Assembly: GCF_014199305.1 (NCBI RefSeq) | Contig: NZ_JACIJK010000011.1 | Coordinates: 1-64,000 of the forward strand | Direction of reading: 5' to 3' | From: Sphingomonas aerophila | Lineage (GTDB): Bacteria > Pseudomonadota > Alphaproteobacteria > Sphingomonadales > Sphingomonadaceae | Length of the DNA stretch: 64,000 nt | Shown: in pieces, positions 6,839 through 16,246 of the stretch | Numbering within the stretch: position 1 is the stretch's first letter | Layout: every line of letters begins with the position of its first letter | Translations under genes and position numbers: made by a program | Notes under the pieces: model-generated | The model's input: only the letters and a program-made list of their open reading frames with translations | Told to the model about the DNA's origin: nothing | The model's database searches: none

Positions 6839-8710
6839 TCAACCAACAACTCGGCTGTTCGGTAGCGCCCTCAATCTCTTGCGGAGCCAACTACGCCGTT
6901 GTGAATGTTCAATTCCGAGCAGGTCGTGCTCTGGCAGGAGCGTTTCGATCACGCGGTCCAGCAACTCACCCGCGACACACCCTCGGCGAGCGCCAAACAC
7001 GAAAACGATTTGCGGCCCGGTTGAGAGATCCCGGACGGCCGCATCCATCCGGCGAAGCCCTTCCATACCAATGAGGAGATCCGCCAGACGTGTCCGTGTA
7101 GCGGCGTCGAGCGGCCGCAAAGTGACACGCTCGTCAATGGTTTCGGCTTCCTTGCGCGCTGCCAACTGGCGCTGCTCTGCTTCTTCTGCTTCGTCCCAGT
7201 AAGGCTGTGCGCGTTCGGGCCTATTGGTCGCATGAAAGTGCTGAGCAAGCCGTCGGCAAGCGTGGACGCGTAGTTCTGGCTCCGCCTCCGCCGCTTCGAG
7301 GAGCAACGCCACGCCGTCCTCGTCTCCGGCGTCGAGGAGCGCGTCGCCGTTTCGGAACCGAGCCCCGTGCGCGTCAGGGTGAGCCGCTACGAGCGCCGCA
7401 AACGCAGCGGCGCCAGCCTTTGGTCCATCTAGAAGCTCGATCAGGCCAGCATGCCTGAATTGCTCGTCGACATCGAGCTCGCCCTCCAACCCCCGCGCAT
7501 CCAGATCTTCGCGCTCGCGGTGGTACTCCTGCCGCTGGGTGTAAACCTCTGCCCACGTTTCGTCGGCGGCATCGTGCCACTGGGCGTCCAGCTTGTCCGT
7601 GACCGGTCCTAGTGCTTCACCGAGAAGGATCGGAGCCGCCGGCTCAATCAATTGCGGCGGAGGCGCGGGGCTCACGTCTAGGGCGGCTAGCCGAGCCGTT
7701 AGGCTGGGATGTGTATCGTCGAGGTCTGGTCTGACCTGCAAGGCGTCCACCAGCAGGTCATCCAGCCCGTCTTTCACTTCGAGCACGGCGGCGGCGAGCG
7801 TGCGATGCGGTGAAACCGGCGGGTCGGGGCGTAGAACGGACTGCGACCAAATGCAGCGCCAACCCTCGTCGAGGAGCCTCGCCTGCAGTGCGACCCTAAT
7901 GAGCGCGTGACCCGCGGCCCTAGCTCCAGCAGCTTTCGCGGCAATCGCGTCCGCCTCAAGTTCCTGGCGGCGCGCTAGCACGAAGCTGTACGACGCGAAC
8001 CAGGGACCGTACCACTCAAAGAACCGGCGCAGAACGCCCGCGACAATGCCGTCCGGCAGTCGCTCACCGATCTGATGCCAACGGGTTCGAAGAGTGTATG
8101 CGAACGCTGTTGATCGTCCGTGCTGGGCTACGAAGTGTCCCATCTCATGAGCGACAATTGCTTTGATCTCCGACACGCGCATCGCGTTCAGGAGTGGCAG
8201 GCCAAGGTACAGGGTGTTCCGAGCCCCGAGCAGGCCAAAGCGGCGCTGCTGTGTGATCGAAGCGTTCATCACATCAGTCACCCGCACTTCGTGCACGCGC
8301 GGCCCGCCAGTCGCGAGGCGGATCCGCTCGACAAGGGCGTGGAGAGCAGGAGCTTGATCCCGCGTGACCTCAAAGCCGTCCGGCGCGGGCCAGCTAACCT
8401 GCAACCCTCGCACAAGACTGAGCACCACGGCTCCGAGCGGCACGACAAGCTTCAACAACCCGCTAATCGCCAAGGGGAAGAAGTACAGAAGAGCTACGAA
8501 GCCGAACACTAGTGCCAGGATGAGACCAGCTACGGCGCAAAGGACGGCATAGCCCAACAGCCCTGCCGCAACCACGCTTCGGCTATAGCTCCGCGCGTGC
8601 GTAGCCGCCCGGGCTTCCAGCCGCTCCACCATCGGAGCAAAGCGCGCCTCCAGCGCAACAATCTGGCCCCAACTCCCCCGGCTGGGCTCGTTCACTTGAA
8701 TAGCTCGCAA
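6839..8710 (-). CDS. M48 family membrane metallopeptidase with C-terminal helical repeat region
   Basis: Up to 623 residues. Two or three membrane segments lie at about residues 47-105. The zinc site HEMGH is at 188-192 and the third ligand is expected in ELEAD (Glu250), as in HtpX/Ste24-type peptidases. The C-terminal 250 residues (AGAAAFAALVAAHPDAHGARFRNG, LRVHACRRLAQHFHATNRPERAQPYWDEAEE) look like TPR-type helical repeats, which in M48 proteins may bind substrates. The start is TTG 8710 or a GTG 15 bases downstream. It stands alone and probably acts in membrane-protein quality control. Confidence 0.85.
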   Translation of the reverse strand: MRAIQVNEPSRGSWGQIVALEARFAPMVERLEARAATHARSYSRSVVAAGLLGYAVLCAVAGLILALVFGFVALLYFFPLAISGLLKLVVPLGAVVLSLVRGLQVSWPAPDGFEVTRDQAPALHALVERIRLATGGPRVHEVRVTDVMNASITQQRRFGLLGARNTLYLGLPLLNAMRVSEIKAIVAHEMGHFVAQHGRSTAFAYTLRTRWHQIGERLPDGIVAGVLRRFFEWYGPWFASYSFVLARRQELEADAIAAKAAGARAAGHALIRVALQARLLDEGWRCIWSQSVLRPDPPVSPHRTLAAAVLEVKDGLDDLLVDALQVRPDLDDTHPSLTARLAALDVSPAPPPQLIEPAAPILLGEALGPVTDKLDAQWHDAADETWAEVYTQRQEYHREREDLDARGLEGELDVDEQFRHAGLIELLDGPKAGAAAFAALVAAHPDAHGARFRNGDALLDAGDEDGVALLLEAAEAEPELRVHACRRLAQHFHATNRPERAQPYWDEAEEAEQRQLAARKEAETIDERVTLRPLDAATRTRLADLLIGMEGLRRMDAAVRDLSTGPQIVFVFGARRGCVAGELLDRVIETLLPEHDLLGIEHSQRRSWLRKRLRALPNSRVVG

Positions 8711-8986
8711 CGGTGTCCCCCATTCGCTGGCTCAGACCAGCGCCCCGCGCACATTGTGCATCAGGCGATACGGCGCACAAGTCTCGGTGCGTCTGCAGAG
8801 CGAGATCGCGCAGATTATGCGCCGGGCTCGATTGGACGGCCCTGCGCCACCGTACAGCTGTGGATCAGAATCTGGCTGCTAAAGGCAATCAGAGAGGAAA
8901 GACGGCATGAGTAGTGCGGCGAAGTGGTACGGTCATTCGGCGCGGCCGCGTGCAGTGGCGCCAGCCCGTCTAACGCGCCGTGAACC

Positions 8987-9235
8987 TCACTCCGACTGGA
9001 TAGGTGCGAGCCGGACGCCTTCGCCTCCGTTCGGCGACGCATCTCCCGCGGCAACTAAGGTGACACCAGCGTGCTGAAGTGTGGCCTCGATCTTCTGAAT
9101 GGAGGCCACGTTGACGGTTTGGCCTGCTTCGAACCGGCGAACTGTCGCGACACCAAAGCCGCCCCGATCCGCCAGGTCCTGTGCTGACCAACCGAGCAGG
9201 CCTCTAGCGGCCCGGCACTGTGACACTGTCAGCAT
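8987..9235 (-). CDS. XRE-family helix-turn-helix regulator
   Basis: Encodes 82 residues. The domain LTVSQCRAARGLLGWSAQDLADRGGFGVATVRRFEAG..VNVASIQKIEATLQHAGV is a standard lambda-repressor/Cro-type HTH covering almost the whole protein. Its ATG (9235-9233) abuts the ATG of the divergent DUF927-type gene (9236), so the two share a control region of essentially zero length if both starts are correct. It probably regulates itself and its neighbour. Confidence 0.75.
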   Translation of the reverse strand: MLTVSQCRAARGLLGWSAQDLADRGGFGVATVRRFEAGQTVNVASIQKIEATLQHAGVTLVAAGDASPNGGEGVRLAPIQSE

Positions 9236-10792
9236 ATGATATTAAATAGATCAGTTCGCACTTGTCCCGCGAGTCTCAAGAGCTTGCTGTACGGCCGGGG
9301 CTTTTCGCCGCTGAGCACTGAACAGTTGAGCCGTTATTTCAAGGAGGTGACCCAAGTGTATAGCTTCCGATCGACGTACTTGATCGAGCATCCCGGCTAC
9401 AATGATCAGTTCTTCGCCATGCGCAATGGCGAGTACATCGTGCACGATGCAGCCCCTAACCGGAGCGATGACGATTACACCTCCCGTGGCGAGATCATCA
9501 GCCCCGCGATCGCCTGCCCGAAGATCTTTGGAAAGGCGGAAACGAATGGATCGCTAGCCGAGTACCGCAAGGGCTTGAAGCCGTTGCTAAAGGGCCAGCA
9601 CGTCCTCACAACAGCAATTTGCGCGAGCCTGGCCGCTTGCGTCTTGGCTTTCACCGACCTTGATAGTTTTACCCTGTCGTTTGTCACCAAGTCTGGAAGC
9701 GGCAAGACTTCGCTGCTTCGACTAGCCGCATCGGCGTGGGGCCGCCCTAAATACGGCGAGGTCGAGGATAGCTCATTCTTTGATCGGCTAGAGACGCTTG
9801 AGCAGATTGCGTCGGTAAATGACCATCCGCTGATTATTGATGGGCTCGACAGCTGGTTTGCCCTCGAAAATAGTAGACAGAGGATTGAGAAGGCTCGGCT
9901 GTTCGCCTCCATTTTCGAGGCCAAGACCGCTCGATGGAACTCTACCGCATTCTCACCAACTCGCTTGATCGTGCTGACAGCAACCAGCAACGCTTTAGGA
10001 GAGCTATGCGGGGATGAGCAGGGCCTAAGAGACCGACTTGGAACTGGGCTTCTGACCATTCTTTTGCCCACGCGGAAGAGTGGCGTCGCTGAGCCGACGG
10101 ACGACAAGAACGAGGTAAACGGGCCCGAGCTGATGGAACAGTTGAACGGTCTGATCACGATGCAATATGGTCACGCCGGCCGGCAGCTCGTCGCGAGTCT
10201 GCTCAAGGCTGCCTTCGACGACGATGCCGCATTGAGAGCCGAAATTCATACGATGATGCGGGAGTTCGCTGATAAATCGGGCGGCGATTGTCAGGACGGT
10301 TCAGCGCGCCGGGACGCGTTACGCTTCGGGTTGATCGCTGCGGCGGGCCAACTCGCTACGCGGTGTGGCGCCCTGCCCCGCAAGCTCGACACAGATGCCG
10401 CAGTGCTTGCAAGCTACCGCATGTACGCGAATACCCGTCCACCCCGCCTCTTCTTGGAGCGCCTGGCAAGCTTGGCATTTGACCCAAAAACCATCGACCT
10501 TGGCGGGGGTCACAAACCTTCCACCGTTTCGGATGAGCAGCGGGAGGCTGCGGTGGCCTACAGACGAAGTGTGGGTTCCAAGACTGAAGTGTACATCCGA
10601 CCTGAACAAATTTATGCCGCGTTTCCTGATTGGGACCGCATCAAGAAGACCGAGGACGTGCGGGGGTGCCAGGAATGCGAGGGGGCGCGGCTGGGTAAGG
10701 ACCGGAAAAGCCGGCATCGCAAGCCTAAGAAGAGCCTCGGGCGCGGGCGCGATCAGGAAAGGGTTTACTGCTTCGCCATTGAACGGCGCTGA
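9236..10792 (+). CDS. DUF927-type P-loop ATPase of mobile-element origin
   Basis: Encodes 518 residues. A Walker A motif TKSGSGKTS lies at about 151-159, followed by LLRLAASAWGRP and a Walker B-like LIIDGLDSW (199-207). The arrangement GKT-LLR-AAS-WG followed by a hydrophobic DG-D segment is typical of DUF927 proteins, primase/helicase-like ATPases common on integrative elements and prophages. The C-terminus is basic (KSRHRKPKKSLGRGR) and may bind DNA. The true start may lie some codons downstream, because 9236 abuts the divergent regulator. A recombinase fragment lies 180 bases beyond its end. Confidence 0.65.
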   Translation: MILNRSVRTCPASLKSLLYGRGFSPLSTEQLSRYFKEVTQVYSFRSTYLIEHPGYNDQFFAMRNGEYIVHDAAPNRSDDDYTSRGEIISPAIACPKIFGKAETNGSLAEYRKGLKPLLKGQHVLTTAICASLAACVLAFTDLDSFTLSFVTKSGSGKTSLLRLAASAWGRPKYGEVEDSSFFDRLETLEQIASVNDHPLIIDGLDSWFALENSRQRIEKARLFASIFEAKTARWNSTAFSPTRLIVLTATSNALGELCGDEQGLRDRLGTGLLTILLPTRKSGVAEPTDDKNEVNGPELMEQLNGLITMQYGHAGRQLVASLLKAAFDDDAALRAEIHTMMREFADKSGGDCQDGSARRDALRFGLIAAAGQLATRCGALPRKLDTDAAVLASYRMYANTRPPRLFLERLASLAFDPKTIDLGGGHKPSTVSDEQREAAVAYRRSVGSKTEVYIRPEQIYAAFPDWDRIKKTEDVRGCQECEGARLGKDRKSRHRKPKKSLGRGRDQERVYCFAIERR

Positions 10793-10974
10793 GGCTCGCC
10801 GACGCGGTTCTTTGGGCGGCCGCTCCTGGACGGCAACTGGCAGTGTTCTCCCGGAAATGCCACATGTTGTCCAAGGCAGCATCGCCCCGCAACTATACCT
10901 GCCGCCATCAGCTTCTAGCAGGGTCTGGCGACCAACAAAGCTGCGTGTGGGTCGACGCACCAGTGAAGAGGAGT

Positions 10975-11055
10975 ACACCCAGCGCCCTTCAACGCGGCGC
11001 GTTGTAGCCTGAGGCCCTGATCGTCGGTCGACACGCGCGCGTAGCCGATCTGCAT
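10975..11055 (-). pseudogene. N-terminal fragment of a serine recombinase (resolvase/invertase)
   Basis: The 27 codons reading MQIGYARVSTDDQ-LRLQRAALKGAGC are the classic N-terminus of the Tn3/Hin resolvase family, including the catalytic Ser in ARVST. Similarity then stops abruptly and no frame continues the catalytic domain or the HTH, so only the first seventh of the gene survives. It faces the DUF927-type gene and marks the edge of a decayed mobile element. Confidence 0.75.
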
Positions 11056-11316
11056 GTCGCAAACATGCTTCAAAACCAGATTGCATTGCGACAGACATTT
11101 GCAACACGTCGCAACGAGGCAAGTAGGTGCGTTTTGCCGCTGTTGCAGCACTTAGGACTTTCGAGACACGATAGTCGTCCCGAAACTCCATCTCTCCCTG
11201 TCAATTTCGGGAAAAAGCAATTGGGAACAGATTTTGGGAATCTGGCCCCGGTGGAGGCCGAAGGGCCTACCATGACAGACCGGCTGTCTCCTTGAACCTT
11301 TTCAATCGGGAAGCGA

Positions 11317-11772
11317 GTGACCCGACCAGGCCGGTACCAGGTGGAACTTCCAAGATCACGTTGCGCTCTGATCCGAGTGCGCCGCGTAGTCTATATAAGC
11401 AAATCAAGGGTCGGGTCTGATCCTACCGAGCTGGACGCGATCGTTGCGCGTTCCAGCGCTCTCAACAACGTCGCCGGCGTAACGGGCATGCTATGGTCGA
11501 ACGACGCTTGCTTTGCCCAGGTGCTCGAAGGCGAGCATGACGCCGTGGACGAGACGATGAAGCGTATTCTCGCAGATCCAAGGCACTTCGACGTCGAGCT
11601 TGTATCCGACCGCACCGTAACTCGGAGGCTCTTTGGAGAATGGGCCATGATCCGGTCGGTTGGCGGATCCGAGACCATGGCGGGTACAGCATTTCTCGTC
11701 GGCTTCGCTATGGGAGAACGGACTGCCTCAGCGCACCAGCTTTATCAAATCCTTGTTGCGTCTGAGGCCTGA
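11317..11772 (+). CDS. BLUF-domain blue-light photoreceptor
   Basis: Encodes 151 residues (GTG 11317 with GGGAAG upstream; GTG 11377 also possible). The whole protein is one BLUF domain that binds FAD. The flavin-coordinating Tyr is in RVVYISKS, the Asn in ALNNVAGVTGMLW, the Gln in CFAQVLEGE, and the late Trp in GEWAM. No output domain is attached, so it must act through a partner protein. Immediately downstream lie a KaiC-like ATPase and a hybrid histidine kinase on the same strand, making light-dependent input into that pair plausible. Confidence 0.88.
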   Translation: MTRPGRYQVELPRSRCALIRVRRVVYISKSRVGSDPTELDAIVARSSALNNVAGVTGMLWSNDACFAQVLEGEHDAVDETMKRILADPRHFDVELVSDRTVTRRLFGEWAMIRSVGGSETMAGTAFLVGFAMGERTASAHQLYQILVASEA

Positions 11773-11905
11773 TCGCTGATCAGCAGCCCCGCACAGGCGG
11801 CGACGCTCTCCACGAGCCTTCAACTGGCTAGCGCAGCGGCTGTTCTTCGGCTTGCTCCCCCCGCCTGGTTCGTGCAGCGCGAAAAGGAGGGATTTGGGGA
11901 TCAAA

Positions 11906-13405
11906 ATGACGAGCCGTTCAAAAGGGGCAATGACTGGCGTGCCCGGCCTCGATGACATCCTGTGCGGTGGTCTGGCGCCCGGTCGCGTGTTCCTGCTCGA
12001 AGGTAGCCCGGGAACCGGCAAGACGACCACGGCGCTACAGTTTCTTCTCACCGGAGCGGATGCGGGTGAGCGCGGTTTGTATATCACGCTTTCAGAGACT
12101 GAGGAGGAGCTGCGCGAGAGTGCCGCCTCGCATGGTCGAGACATTGGCGATCGGTTCGAGATCTTCGAGTTGGTCCCGCCGGAGACGCTGCTCGACGCGG
12201 ACCAGCAGCAGAGCCTGCTGTATTCATCGGATCTGGAGCTGGGCGAGACTACCCGCGGCATCTTCGACGCGTTTGAGCGCGTTCGCCCGACCAGAGTCGT
12301 GATCGACAGCCTTTCTGAGATCCGGCTGCTCGCGCAGAGCTCTCTGCGCTATCGCCGACAGATCCTGGCGCTCAAGCACTACTTCTCCCGTGCGAACGCC
12401 ACAGTGTTGATGCTGGATGACCTTACGACTGAGGCACTGGACAAAACCGTCCACTCCGTTGCGCATGGCGTAATTCGACTGGAGGAAAACGCACCCGGTT
12501 ATGGCGCGGAGCGCCGGCGTCTGCGGGTGATCAAGTTCCGCGGGCGGCGTTTCCGCGGTGGTTATCACGACTTCATCATTGAGCATGGCGGGGTACGCGC
12601 ATTTCCGCGGCTCATTTCGGCCGAACACCGCCGTGAGTTCAAACGCGACGTGATGCTGAGTGGCTCGAGCGAGCTGGACGCACTGCTCGGCGGGGGCATC
12701 GAGCGCGGATCGAGCACCCTGATCCTTGGTCCGGCAGGCACTGGCAAGTCGCTCCTCACGCTCACCTTTGCGGTTGCTGCAGTCGCGCGCGGAGAAAAGG
12801 TAGCCCTGTTCATCTTCGACGAGGAGCGCGGGCTGCTCTTACAGCGCGCATTTGGGCTCGGGATCGACCTCCAGTCGATGATCGACGACGGGCTGCTCTT
12901 CCTCGCCCAGGTAGACGCCGCTGAACTCAGCCCCGGCCAATTCTCTCATATGGTTCGCGATGTCGTCGAGGAGAACGGCGTCAGCACCGTCGTGATCGAC
13001 AGCCTGAACGGCTATCAGGCCGCGATGCCCGAGGAGCAGTTGCTGATCCTGCATATGCACGAGCTGCTGCAATATCTGAACCGACAAGGCGTCGCGACCT
13101 TCCTGACGGTCGCCCAGCATGGCTTGGTCGGTGACATGAAGAGCCCCGTCGATGTCACCTACCTCGCCGACACCGTCGTCCTGCTCCGCTATTTCGAGGC
13201 GCTCGGTCGCGTTTTGCGCGCCATTTCGGTGATCAAAAAGCGCACGGGCTCGCATGAGAACACCATCCGGGAATACCGGATCGATAGCGATGGCATCACT
13301 TTGGGCGAGCCGCTTGAGGACTTTCAGGGCGTACTAAAGGGCGTGCCGACCTATGTCGGCGGTGGGCGAAACCCCTTGCTGGACGGCCCGCTTGCCGACG
13401 ACTGA
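11906..13405 (+). CDS. KaiC-like double-domain ATPase
   Basis: 499 residues from ATG 11906 (GGGGA 5 bases upstream; 11852 is an earlier in-frame ATG). Two RecA-like domains are present, each with a Walker A motif: GSPGTGKTT (about 33-41) and GPAGTGKS (about 275-282). Each has a Walker B (VVIDSLS, VVIDSLN) and the acidic pair after the first strand (SETEEEL, FDEERG). This is the CI/CII layout of KaiC. No kaiA or kaiB is present, so it is probably not a true clock; in many proteobacteria such genes pair with a histidine kinase, as here. The end overlaps the kinase frame by 53 bases. Confidence 0.9.
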   Translation: MTSRSKGAMTGVPGLDDILCGGLAPGRVFLLEGSPGTGKTTTALQFLLTGADAGERGLYITLSETEEELRESAASHGRDIGDRFEIFELVPPETLLDADQQQSLLYSSDLELGETTRGIFDAFERVRPTRVVIDSLSEIRLLAQSSLRYRRQILALKHYFSRANATVLMLDDLTTEALDKTVHSVAHGVIRLEENAPGYGAERRRLRVIKFRGRRFRGGYHDFIIEHGGVRAFPRLISAEHRREFKRDVMLSGSSELDALLGGGIERGSSTLILGPAGTGKSLLTLTFAVAAVARGEKVALFIFDEERGLLLQRAFGLGIDLQSMIDDGLLFLAQVDAAELSPGQFSHMVRDVVEENGVSTVVIDSLNGYQAAMPEEQLLILHMHELLQYLNRQGVATFLTVAQHGLVGDMKSPVDVTYLADTVVLLRYFEALGRVLRAISVIKKRTGSHENTIREYRIDSDGITLGEPLEDFQGVLKGVPTYVGGGRNPLLDGPLADD

Positions 13406-15416
13406 ACGCCCCGAACGTGCGTTGATTTTGGCCCCGCTCGGCCGTGACGCGGAGGTTGCCGCTCGGATGCTGTCTGAGGCCGGCATCCGATCACAGCCCT
13501 GCGCGGACCTTGCTGTCCTTGTGCGAGAAATGCAGGCTGGTGCCGGGCTCGTGGTCGTTACGGAGGAGGCTCTGGCGACCGGCGACATGCGCGAGGTTTC
13601 TGCCTGGATCGACGCGCAGCCCGAATGGTCCGATCTCCCCTTCGTTCTTCTTACTCATCGGGGTGGAGGCCTCGAGCGCAACCCGCGAGCCGCGCGCGCC
13701 CTTGCCATCCTTGGCAACGTGACCTTCATCGAACGTCCCTTCCATCCGACGACATTGATCAGCCTTGCGGATGCGGCGCTGCGCGGTCGTCGCCGGCAAT
13801 ATGATGCACGCGCGCGCCTCGAACAGCTCGTTGAGGGGGAGCGCCAATTTCGCACCCTGGCCGACTCGATCCCGACACTTTGCTGGACGGCGGACCCGGA
13901 CGGCACCGTGCTGTGGTTCAATCAGCGATGGTACGACTACACGGGAATGACGCCTGTGCACCTTCGCGACCGCGGCTGGCGATCCGTCCACGAACCAGCT
14001 GGGATGCCGGCACTGCTGGAGCGATGGAACGCGGCTTTGTCGGTAGGCGAGCCTTTCGAGACCACTGTGCCTCTGCGCGCAGCTGACGGCTCGTACCGCT
14101 CATTTTTGATACGCGTTGATCCCGTTCGCAACGCGCAGGGCCAGGTGACCCGCTGGTTCGGCACGGCGACAGACATCTCCAAGCAGCAGGAAGCCGAAGC
14201 TGCGCTCCGGATACACGCCGACGAGCTTGAGGAACGGGTGGAGCAACGCACACGGGAACGTGAGCAGGCGCAGGACGCACTCCGCCAGGCACAAAAGATG
14301 GAAGCGATCGGCCAGCTCACCGGTGGCGTCGCCCACGACTTCAACAATCTGCTTACCGTGATCCGGGGCTCAGTCGATCTGCTCCGACGTCCGGACCTGT
14401 CCGAAGAACGACGCGCTCGGTATATCGATGCGATCGGCTCGACTGCAGACAGGGCTGCCAAGCTGACCGGTCAGTTGCTTGCATTTGCGCGCCGGCAGGC
14501 ATTGACGCCCGAACTCTTCGACGCTGGTCTCAGCTTGTCTGAAGTCACCGACATCATTCGCACCCTGATCGGGTCACGCGTACAGCTCGACTTTGTGCGG
14601 CCGGCTACCCCGGCCTTCATCCTTGCCGATCGCGGCCAGTTCGATACGGCCATAGTCAACATGGCGGTCAATGCGCGTGACGCCATGAACGGCGAAGGCA
14701 CGTTAACAATCGCGACATCTACGGTGAGCAGAATACCTGCCATACGCGGCCATGCGCCGGTTGCTGGCGACTTCCTTGCCGTTTCCATAACCGACAGCGG
14801 CAGCGGGATCTCCGAAGAAGACGCGGAACGGATCTTCCAGCCATTCTTCACGACCAAGGCTGTCGGCCAAGGCACTGGGCTTGGCCTCAGTCAGGTGATC
14901 GGGTTTGCCAAACAGTCGGGCGGCGACATCCAGCTCGACAGCATGGTAGGAAAAGGCACGACCTTCACGCTCTATCTGCCTCGCGCAGATACGCAGCCGG
15001 TCGACGTTGAAGCCGTGGTGCCAACGCTTACGCCAATAGAGGGCGAAGGCGTGTGCGTGCTCGTTGTCGAGGACAATGAGCAAGTCGGCGCGTTCGCTAC
15101 ACAAGCTCTTCGCGAGCTTGGATATGCTAGTGTGCTTGCACCAGACGGAACTCGGGCTTTGGCGGAGCTAAGTGCCGGACACGACCGGTTCCAGATCGTC
15201 TTCTCGGATGTCGTCATGCCAGGGATGAGTGGCGTCGAGCTCGCTGGCAAAATCAGAAGGCTCTACCCTGACTTGCCCGTGGTTTTGGCCAGTGGATACA
15301 GTCACATTCTGGCAGAAGACAGCAGCCATGGATTCGAGCTGCTACACAAGCCTTACTCTATCGAGCAACTCTCGCGCATGTTGAGCAAGACCTTGGCGCG
15401 CCGGAGACTGATGTAA
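13353..15416 (+). CDS. hybrid sensor histidine kinase (PAS, HisKA, HATPase, receiver)
   Basis: Up to 687 residues; the start is ATG 13353 or TTG 13392. Domains in order: a receiver-like N-terminal region (20-145) without a clear phosphoacceptor but ending in FIERPF, a PAS domain (about 165-280), a coiled coil, a dimerisation domain with His328 in GGVAHDFNNLL, an ATPase with the N box around Asn440, DSGSGIS and GTGLGL, and a C-terminal receiver with Asp619 (FSDVVMPGMSG) and Lys666. It overlaps the KaiC-like gene and is surely co-translated with it. The absent output domain suggests phosphorelay to another protein. Confidence 0.92.
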   Translation: MSAVGETPCWTARLPTTERPERALILAPLGRDAEVAARMLSEAGIRSQPCADLAVLVREMQAGAGLVVVTEEALATGDMREVSAWIDAQPEWSDLPFVLLTHRGGGLERNPRAARALAILGNVTFIERPFHPTTLISLADAALRGRRRQYDARARLEQLVEGERQFRTLADSIPTLCWTADPDGTVLWFNQRWYDYTGMTPVHLRDRGWRSVHEPAGMPALLERWNAALSVGEPFETTVPLRAADGSYRSFLIRVDPVRNAQGQVTRWFGTATDISKQQEAEAALRIHADELEERVEQRTREREQAQDALRQAQKMEAIGQLTGGVAHDFNNLLTVIRGSVDLLRRPDLSEERRARYIDAIGSTADRAAKLTGQLLAFARRQALTPELFDAGLSLSEVTDIIRTLIGSRVQLDFVRPATPAFILADRGQFDTAIVNMAVNARDAMNGEGTLTIATSTVSRIPAIRGHAPVAGDFLAVSITDSGSGISEEDAERIFQPFFTTKAVGQGTGLGLSQVIGFAKQSGGDIQLDSMVGKGTTFTLYLPRADTQPVDVEAVVPTLTPIEGEGVCVLVVEDNEQVGAFATQALRELGYASVLAPDGTRALAELSAGHDRFQIVFSDVVMPGMSGVELAGKIRRLYPDLPVVLASGYSHILAEDSSHGFELLHKPYSIEQLSRMLSKTLARRRLM

Positions 15417-15673
15417 TCGCAGTGGCTCGGCCCTGCGCCGCGTACAGAGCTCGACCAGCATATCCACACCTCCCGAAACAGCATCCTTTCGGGAGAGCCG
15501 GCGGGGTAGCGAACATCTCCTATGCACGCTCACTCACCCGAAAGCCGCCGGTCCGCACCCCACCCAAAGCCGGACAGTCCCAGAAATACCATCCCAAACG
15601 GGACGGGCAGCTATCGCCCAATAGCGGACGTGGAGCGACTTGATAAACGTTCGTTTGAAAGGGAGTTTTCATT

Positions 15674-16054
15674 TTGAGACGGATCGCAGCAGCAAGCCTG
15701 TTTTGCTCAACGTCAGCAAGCCTGGTCCCGAGCGACGCTCTGGCCTGTGCGCTTCCCCTTCAACCGTATGCTCCGACAAACGCGGCCGCAGCAGTGACGG
15801 CAACGGTTACACGAGTCCGTGGGAGGGACTTTGCAGCGGTGTACGAGGTACGGCGCGACGCGATCGTCCAGAGGCCGCGCGGTGCAGAACCGCTCCCGAG
15901 CCGCCTGACAATCAAGATGGCCGATCACGTACACGGCACGTGTGGGCCCGACAGCCCCCAACTTATCGCCAAAGACAAGATCATTCTCTATTTTGGTGAC
16001 GCCGGCGGCAGGCTTTCAACGGATGCGTGGAAGTTGCTCGACCGAGCGCAATAG
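15674..16054 (+). CDS. secreted hypothetical protein
   Basis: Encodes 126 residues from a TTG start with GGGAG upstream. The signal peptide MRRIAAASLFCSTSASLVPSDALA is followed by a small beta-rich domain (AVTATVTRVRGRDFAAVYEVRR, DKIILYFGDAGG). Cys residues in HGTCGP and ACALP may pair. Family not recognised. An overlapping frame from 15640 has no signal-like start and is rejected. Confidence 0.55.
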   Translation: MRRIAAASLFCSTSASLVPSDALACALPLQPYAPTNAAAAVTATVTRVRGRDFAAVYEVRRDAIVQRPRGAEPLPSRLTIKMADHVHGTCGPDSPQLIAKDKIILYFGDAGGRLSTDAWKLLDRAQ

Positions 16055-16246
16055 TGGCAATACGGCTGGATCGCGGGGCAACGTCGGCCCTCCACCCAAG
16101 ATCAGACATTCGCACGATCGCGGCGGATAGGCCCTCCGCCCTGGTCGCGGGTAGAGCCGGGTTTTCTGCCGGTCCTCGCGGCTCGACATTACCGTAATAC
16201 CCTGCCCAACGCCCCCGGCACGGACGTCGGCTAACGCCCAGGAGTG

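Noticed and set aside
10319..11191. 290-codon open frame on the minus strand
   Set aside because: It mainly mirrors the DUF927-type gene; only the short segment at 10975-11055, in a different frame, is recognisable as a recombinase.
11852..11905. Longer KaiC-like N-terminus from ATG 11852
   Set aside because: The 18 extra residues are basic and unlike the family, and the start at 11906 gives the usual short lead before the first RecA domain.
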